Source of the DNA: DATFVA01 sp963743325 | Lineage (GTDB): Bacteria; Bacteroidota; Ignavibacteria; Ignavibacteriales; Ignavibacteriaceae | Length of the DNA: 64,000 nucleotides | NCBI GenBank assembly: GCA_963743325.1 | Contig: CAVUOZ010000011.1 | Span: 248,001-312,000 of the forward strand | Reading direction: 5' to 3' | Shown here: positions 59,456 to 64,000 of the stretch, in pieces | Numbering within the stretch: position 1 is the first letter of the stretch | Layout of the letters: every line of letters begins with the position of its first letter | Program-made: the position numbers and the translations under genes | The notes under the pieces: model-generated | Databases searched by the model: none | The model's input: only the letters and a program-made list of their open reading frames with translations | Told to the model about the DNA's origin: nothing

Positions 59456-59992
59456 AATGGTATCCGGGATACCTGAGATCATATTTTCATAACGTGCAAG
59501 AACAAAAAATAAATCGCTTAACCTGTTCAGAAATATAATAATATTTTCTCCAACTTTTTCTGATGCATTTAATGCAACCACCCTTCTTTCGGCTCTTCTG
59601 CAGATTGTCCTGCATATATTAAGCATCGCTGCGGATTTGCTTCCGCCGGGAAGAATAAAGTTCTTAAGTGGAGCTAATTCTGCTTCAAATTTATCTATCT
59701 GCTTTTCAGCATTTTCAAAAAACTCTTTCGGTACCCGCGGAATATCGTATTTTTTAATTTTTTCACTGAGAGGGGTTGCAAGATCAGAGCCGACAGTAAA
59801 TAATTGATTCTGAATCGTATTCAGCAGCTCTTTTACTTCCTCGCTCTTCAGTTCCGTTATCGCCAGTCCTATAAACGAATTGAGTTCGTCAATTGTTCCA
59901 TACGCTTCTATTCTTTGTGAGCTTTTGGAGACTCTTTCACCGCCGAAAAGTCCTGTTTCTCCTTTGTCTCCGCCTTTAGTGTATATTTTCAT
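59441..59992 (-). CDS. PduO-type cob(I)alamin adenosyltransferase
   Basis: 183 residues, the normal length for the PduO-type ATP:cob(I)alamin adenosyltransferase. Motifs: TKGGDKGETGLFGGERVSK at the N terminus (ATP binding), AYGTIDELNSFIG, RTICRRAERRVV and FLNRLSDLFFVLARYEN. It converts cob(I)alamin to adenosylcobalamin, implying B12-dependent enzymes elsewhere. Overlaps the upstream YgfZ-like gene by 4 bases (ATGA), so translation is coupled. Confidence 0.95.
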   Translation of the reverse strand: MKIYTKGGDKGETGLFGGERVSKSSQRIEAYGTIDELNSFIGLAITELKSEEVKELLNTIQNQLFTVGSDLATPLSEKIKKYDIPRVPKEFFENAEKQIDKFEAELAPLKNFILPGGSKSAAMLNICRTICRRAERRVVALNASEKVGENIIIFLNRLSDLFFVLARYENMISGIPDTIWKSK

Positions 59993-61083
59993 CTCTTAAA
60001 GGGGATTTTATGAACCATAACATCTATTTCATTGCCGTCCGGGTCTTTTGCCCTTAGCTTTGTCCCATCTTGCAGATGATTTTTTCCGATATAACCTAAC
60101 CCGATATTTTTTTTGCATTTTATTGAATAGACAACTGAGGTGATTTTACCGCTTTCACCGCCATCACCGTTGAACAGACTATATTGACCGTGCCCTGCCG
60201 CATCAGTGAATACTACACCTTTTAGAGAACGCTGCACCTTATCATATGTATCCAGTCTGGCAATTACTTCCTGCCCTATGTAGCAGCCTTTTTTAAAATC
60301 GATGTATTCAAGCAGTCCGGCTTCATTCGGACTATAATTATCATTTATTTCGTTTGGTGCGGCAAGAATTCCCTGTTCAACACGGTATATATTGTAAGCC
60401 TCTTCACCTACCAGGTTAAAATCAAATATCCCTTTGTTCTCCATAGCAAATGATATAAACCTGTTCCCGTTAAGCTGATCTGCAATCACCCAGTACTTAA
60501 GATTTTTCTTTTCGTCTCTCATTTTAGCAAGGAAAAATAACATTCCTTCTGCACTGATAACCTTGAATGAGTTCTCGGAAATATTGTTTACTACTTTTCC
60601 GCAAACTAAAGTAAGGAATGAATCCGCCTGCGGACCGCTTACTTCAAGCAGGGTGTACTTTCCATTAATGTCTGACATTTTCACATCGTCACTGATTATA
60701 TATTTATCCAGCCACCTTAATACTTTGGGATGATGTTCAGGACTGGTAAATAAGATCTGGTAATCCTCAAAATTCAGCAGGGTTGTGAGATCAATAATTC
60801 TCCCCTTCTCTGTCGTGAAAATTGTCCTTGTAATTTGTTCCTTACCCAGATCCTTAACAGAATTTGTACTTACCCTGTGAAGAAAATCCAGCACATCCTT
60901 CCCCCTTAGTTCAATCATACCGTAGTGGGAGATATTTCTCAGACCTACGCCGTCCGATAAACTCTTTAATTCATCTTCAACAGAAGTGTACTTTAATACT
61001 ATATTCGCTTCAGAAATTTCCGCTTCAATACCAAGATTCTGTAGAAAATCTTTGAAAGAAATCTTATCCTGCATCTGCAACAT
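59989..61083 (-). CDS. ygfZ: YgfZ/GcvT-family folate-binding protein
   Basis: 364 residues. GcvT-like fold with a folate site region (ISHYGMIELRGKDVLDFLHRVSTN) and the YgfZ signature KGCYIGQEVIARLDTYDKVQRSL (about residue 270-292) with the functional Cys in GCYIGQE. YgfZ proteins use tetrahydrofolate to support iron-sulfur enzymes such as MiaB; GcvT proper lacks KGCYIGQE. Translation may start at 61083 or at the Met four codons later. Upstream of, and coupled to, the cobalamin adenosyltransferase gene. Confidence 0.92.
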   Translation of the reverse strand: MLQMQDKISFKDFLQNLGIEAEISEANIVLKYTSVEDELKSLSDGVGLRNISHYGMIELRGKDVLDFLHRVSTNSVKDLGKEQITRTIFTTEKGRIIDLTTLLNFEDYQILFTSPEHHPKVLRWLDKYIISDDVKMSDINGKYTLLEVSGPQADSFLTLVCGKVVNNISENSFKVISAEGMLFFLAKMRDEKKNLKYWVIADQLNGNRFISFAMENKGIFDFNLVGEEAYNIYRVEQGILAAPNEINDNYSPNEAGLLEYIDFKKGCYIGQEVIARLDTYDKVQRSLKGVVFTDAAGHGQYSLFNGDGGESGKITSVVYSIKCKKNIGLGYIGKNHLQDGTKLRAKDPDGNEIDVMVHKIPFKR

Positions 61084-61222
61084 TATTACTCCCGGTTATA
61101 CCATCATTTATCATAAAAATATACATAAAACGATATAATTATTGAAATTTAGCTGTGAAGAGCTCTGAACTGCCAGATTGAAAAATCAGCACAATAGCCA
61201 TTACAAAGATAACAAAAAATAA

Positions 61223-62104
61223 TTAATAAGGGCGGGTCTGCCTTGAGTTGCGGGTGTTAATATATGCATTTTTTGACTGATTCCATATAAACGGAATTGA
61301 ATCAACAGCCTCTACCCTTTTCCCTGAATCATAATAAAGGTACTCATAATAATCGGGATATTTATCATTATTATAATTAGTTATGCTCCTCTGAAAATTT
61401 ATACCCTTGTATGTCATAAGCAGATGAGGCTTTGAAGTCAGTCCATCCGGCAGGAAATAATTATAATCAATATGGCCGATTCCCTGCGCGTAGTGGAAAT
61501 TAACCCTGATATAAGGAATGTTCTGATATTTCCACTTTTCAATCGAAAAAGTGTTAAAACCCCCATGAGACGGAATTACGGATTCCCAGACTACATCAAA
61601 ATTGTTATCAGTACAATGGAACAGAACCAGGAAAAAAAATGCAGTGCCTAATTTAGTGCTGTCAAGGTCAATAAAACTTTCCTTGTAGCCGACGATATTT
61701 TTGGGTTCAATAAATCTCTCATTGGATTTTGATTTTGCTATTATTCCGAATATATAGCCGGGGCGATTACCGGGATAAATAACAGCCGGCCCGGGTATGT
61801 TGTATGTCAGTGTTTTATCGAAATCAACAAGGTAGGTACCTTCGGGATAATGCGAAAGAATAAATTCTTTTAAAGAGATGGTATCGCAGGGAAATCTTTC
61901 AGCCGCCTGTTTTTTTTGCTGTTCAAGGTTATACTTCTGAATAGCTGCATCCTTGTCGGGAGAATAAGCAGTCTCCTTATTTGACTGCATATCCTCCTTC
62001 TCTTTTTCATTGCCGCAAGATAAAAGAAGGAAAAATATTGAAACCGATACTACGAGTAGAACCGGTTTCAGAATGTATCCATTTTTATTTTTTTGAATAT
62101 TCAT
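61223..62104 (-). CDS. Putative lipoprotein of unknown function
   Basis: 293 residues. After a Lys/Asn-rich start, a hydrophobic segment ends in lipobox LLSC (Cys30), followed by an acidic Lys/Glu stretch and a helical segment (AIQKYNLEQQKKQAAERF). The remaining 220 residues are rich in aromatic residues (Tyr/Phe), with several Asp/Asn-rich turns, and match no family I know. The start overlaps the stop of the M20 peptidase gene by 20 bases, so it is co-translated with it. Probably attached to a membrane. Confidence 0.65.
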   Translation of the reverse strand: MNIQKNKNGYILKPVLLVVSVSIFFLLLSCGNEKEKEDMQSNKETAYSPDKDAAIQKYNLEQQKKQAAERFPCDTISLKEFILSHYPEGTYLVDFDKTLTYNIPGPAVIYPGNRPGYIFGIIAKSKSNERFIEPKNIVGYKESFIDLDSTKLGTAFFFLVLFHCTDNNFDVVWESVIPSHGGFNTFSIEKWKYQNIPYIRVNFHYAQGIGHIDYNYFLPDGLTSKPHLLMTYKGINFQRSITNYNNDKYPDYYEYLYYDSGKRVEAVDSIPFIWNQSKNAYINTRNSRQTRPY

Positions 62105-63452
62105 CGAAGAAATATGCTGAACTCATTATTCCGAGCTTGAAATGATTTAGATCAAAATGTTCATTCGGCGAATGCAGGTTTTCGGAATCGAGTCCTAATC
62201 CCATTAATACAACCGGGGCCTTTAATTTAATCCCGAACACATTAACTATCGGGATTGATCCGCCTTCTCTCATATATACTGTTTTTTTACCAAAAGCCCT
62301 CTCCATTGCTCTTGAGGCTGCCTGTGCAGCCGGTGAATCAAGAGGGGTAAGACTCGGCAGAGCGCCATGCAGATCTTTGACAGTTACCTTCACGGATTTT
62401 GGTGCTATTTTCTGAATATACTTATTAAACATTTTAGCAATTTTAGCAGGCTTCTGATCAGGGACCAGCCGCATACTTATTTTCGCAGTGGCTTTTGAAG
62501 GAAGAACAGTCTTGGCACCTGAACCCGTAAATCCGCCTATTATTCCGTTGCAATCCAGTGTAGGTCTCGTCCATATTCGTTCGAGAGTTGAGTATCCTTT
62601 TTCTCCCTGTAATTCACTCACACCGATTTCTTTTGCGAATCTTTTTTCCGAGAATTTCAGTTTCTTAAAATTTTCTTTTTCCTTTTTTGTCAGCTTTTGA
62701 ACATCATCATAAAAATCCGGAATTGTAATATGTCCGTTTTTATCGTGCAGCTTTGCTATCATACCCGCCAGTATATTTACGGGGTTGCCGACTGCTCCGC
62801 CGAATGAACCGGAATGAAGATCTTTTTTCGGGCCAGTGACTTCAACTTCCTGGTAACTTAGGCCCCGCAGCCCGTAAGTTAATGTCGGAATCCCTTCAGC
62901 GAATAAAGAATTATCAGAAATAAGGACGGCATCACATTTTAAGAGATTAGTATTATCTTTTATAAAAGTTTCCAGACTCTGACTTCCGATTTCCTCTTCT
63001 CCTTCAATTATAAATTTAACATTAAGGGGAAGACTCCCTGTTCCTTTGAAAAAAGCCTCCACGCTTTTTATATGCATAAACATCTGTCCCTTATCATCTG
63101 TTGCACCTCGTGCCCAGATTTTACCGTCCCTGATCTCAGGTTCAAAAGGAGGAGATATCCATAGCTCGATAGGATCGACCGGCTGAACATCATAATGCCC
63201 GTAGACTAAAACTGTAGGTTTTCCCGGTGCGCCGAGCCACTCGCCATAAACCAGCGGGTGACCTTCTGTTTGAAAGATCTCCACCCTGTTCAATCCTGCC
63301 TGGCTGAGCTTGTCAGCCACAAATTTCGCTGCATTATTGATATCATTTTTGTTTTCAGGCAGTGTGCTGATGCTGGGAATCCTTAAGAGTTCTTTCAGCT
63401 CTTCTATATAATTCGGCTGGTTTTCTCTGATAAAATTAATTACATCTTCCAA
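62085..63452 (-). CDS. M20-family dipeptidase
   Basis: 455 residues from TTG at 63452, with AACAGGAG seven bases upstream. Dinuclear zinc metallopeptidase of the CNDP/ArgE-like M20 group: metal ligands in YGHYDVQPVD (His, Asp), ARGATDDKGQ (bridging Asp), EGEEEIGS (catalytic Glu and ligand Glu), and HSPNEHF near the C terminus; dimerisation (lid) domain about 200-320 (DLHSGSFGGAVGNP). No signal peptide, so it acts in the cytoplasm on small peptides. Lies 15 bases after the partial upstream gene and overlaps the lipoprotein gene. Confidence 0.93.
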   Translation of the reverse strand: MEDVINFIRENQPNYIEELKELLRIPSISTLPENKNDINNAAKFVADKLSQAGLNRVEIFQTEGHPLVYGEWLGAPGKPTVLVYGHYDVQPVDPIELWISPPFEPEIRDGKIWARGATDDKGQMFMHIKSVEAFFKGTGSLPLNVKFIIEGEEEIGSQSLETFIKDNTNLLKCDAVLISDNSLFAEGIPTLTYGLRGLSYQEVEVTGPKKDLHSGSFGGAVGNPVNILAGMIAKLHDKNGHITIPDFYDDVQKLTKKEKENFKKLKFSEKRFAKEIGVSELQGEKGYSTLERIWTRPTLDCNGIIGGFTGSGAKTVLPSKATAKISMRLVPDQKPAKIAKMFNKYIQKIAPKSVKVTVKDLHGALPSLTPLDSPAAQAASRAMERAFGKKTVYMREGGSIPIVNVFGIKLKAPVVLMGLGLDSENLHSPNEHFDLNHFKLGIMSSAYFFDEYSKK

Positions 63453-63467
63453 AGTATAACTCCTGTT

Positions 63468-64000
63468 CTATTTATATATTGAATATTTGTAAATAACAGG
63501 AACAAAATTCCTGAACCGATTCACAGTAAGTGAATCGAGCTGAGTTAAAATTTCGTTTGAAGGGATAAAAAATGTCTTCCACGGATCATCGACCAGATAA
63601 ATATTTTTTTCGGGATCCATTGTTACACTCTCAACAGATGCAACATAATCAAAAGAAGCATAATTTGGTATATTAGTTTCAATTTTTATATGAGCAGTAT
63701 CTGTTATATTTAGATTATTATCAAATGACAGATGAAAAAATGATTTATTGTTCCTGTCAACACCATAAACCGAATAGTTCTTATCAGAATATAACCCGCA
63801 AATTGAGTGAATACCGATCGGTCCGGTATTAACCTGTTTAATTATTCTACCTGATTTCCTTTCAGCGATAAATATTATAGTACTATCTGCAAATATTTTC
63901 CATGCCGCAAATCCCTCTAATCCCAGGTAAAAATAATTATCATCCAGGGCCAGACCCTCATAACCAATATTGTTTGCCAGGTATTTCTGAAATTCTTCTT
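63468..64000 (-). CDS. Protein of unknown function, C-terminal part
   Basis: Open from the window edge to TAG at 63468-63470: 176 residues of the C terminus. Strand-rich pattern with NIGYEGLALDDNYFYLGLEG, IIFIAERKSGRIIKQV, YSVYGVDRNNKSFFHLSF and NIYLVDDPWKTFFIPS resembles a beta-propeller of the SdiA-regulated or phytase-like esterase type (NxGxEGLAL is typical), but the call is weak. It is followed after 15 bases by the M20 peptidase, suggesting an operon. Confidence 0.55.
   Translation of the reverse strand, partial: EEFQKYLANNIGYEGLALDDNYFYLGLEGFAAWKIFADSTIIFIAERKSGRIIKQVNTGPIGIHSICGLYSDKNYSVYGVDRNNKSFFHLSFDNNLNITDTAHIKIETNIPNYASFDYVASVESVTMDPEKNIYLVDDPWKTFFIPSNEILTQLDSLTVNRFRNFVPVIYKYSIYK

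Overview
The window looks like part of a chromosome from the Bacteroidota/Ignavibacteriota side of the tree, most likely an Ignavibacteria (Melioribacter/Ignavibacterium-like) organism. Reasons: low GC, many secreted proteins ending in a type IX secretion (T9SS) sorting domain with the signature NYPNPFNPTT, a PorV/PorQ-like barrel at the left edge, a TonB-receptor/DUF4249 pair, and a CIRCE-controlled groESL operon behind a classical TTGACA-N17-TATATT promoter. This assignment is inference from gene content; no search could be run.

Left part (1-35.4 kb) is mostly housekeeping and metabolism: glycyl-tRNA synthetase; a DUF47/PiT phosphate pair; an operon running tryptophanase, DUF4905-like protein, AMMECR1, MEMO1 and DUF2520 protein; a YIP1-family membrane protein; a TrmB-type regulator followed by a T9SS cargo; priA (split by a one-base frameshift); LD-carboxypeptidase; ADP-forming acyl-CoA synthetase; a CPBP protease-like protein with pdxJ; groES-groEL; a cyclic-2,3-diphosphoglycerate-synthetase-family protein; two paralogous small lipoproteins; a DUF4249/TonB receptor pair; and a + strand run of tryptophan 2,3-dioxygenase (frameshifted), kynureninase-like enzyme, a diadenylate cyclase fused to YbbR domains, an AHSA1/SRPBCC protein and a Gdx-type SMR exporter.

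The middle (35.4-58.6 kb) is an accessory zone dominated by beta-propeller T9SS cargo genes, nearly all on the minus strand. In the Asp-box propeller proteins the repeat number is 14 (three proteins) or 7 (two proteins), with the last blade lacking its Trp and running straight into the next domain, which suggests double and single seven-bladed propellers. A second TrmB paralogue sits directly upstream of one of them, as in the first locus. The zone also holds decayed cargo genes, a porin-like barrel, a stand-alone PD-(D/E)XK nuclease, and a two-gene insert (half-size chrA plus an isoprenylcysteine-methyltransferase-like gene with a His/Met-rich tail) bracketed by 60-bp direct repeats.

The right end (58.9-64 kb) carries tmRNA (minus strand, predicted 15-residue tag ending YALAA), a PduO-type cobalamin adenosyltransferase, a YgfZ/GcvT-like protein, a lipoprotein, an M20 dipeptidase and a partial gene.

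Six loci are broken by single-base indels (priA, tryptophan dioxygenase, the porin, two propeller proteins, one clear pseudogene). Most need one base removed, one needs one added. This many may reflect assembly error, so reading frames here should be checked against reads before any biology is built on them.
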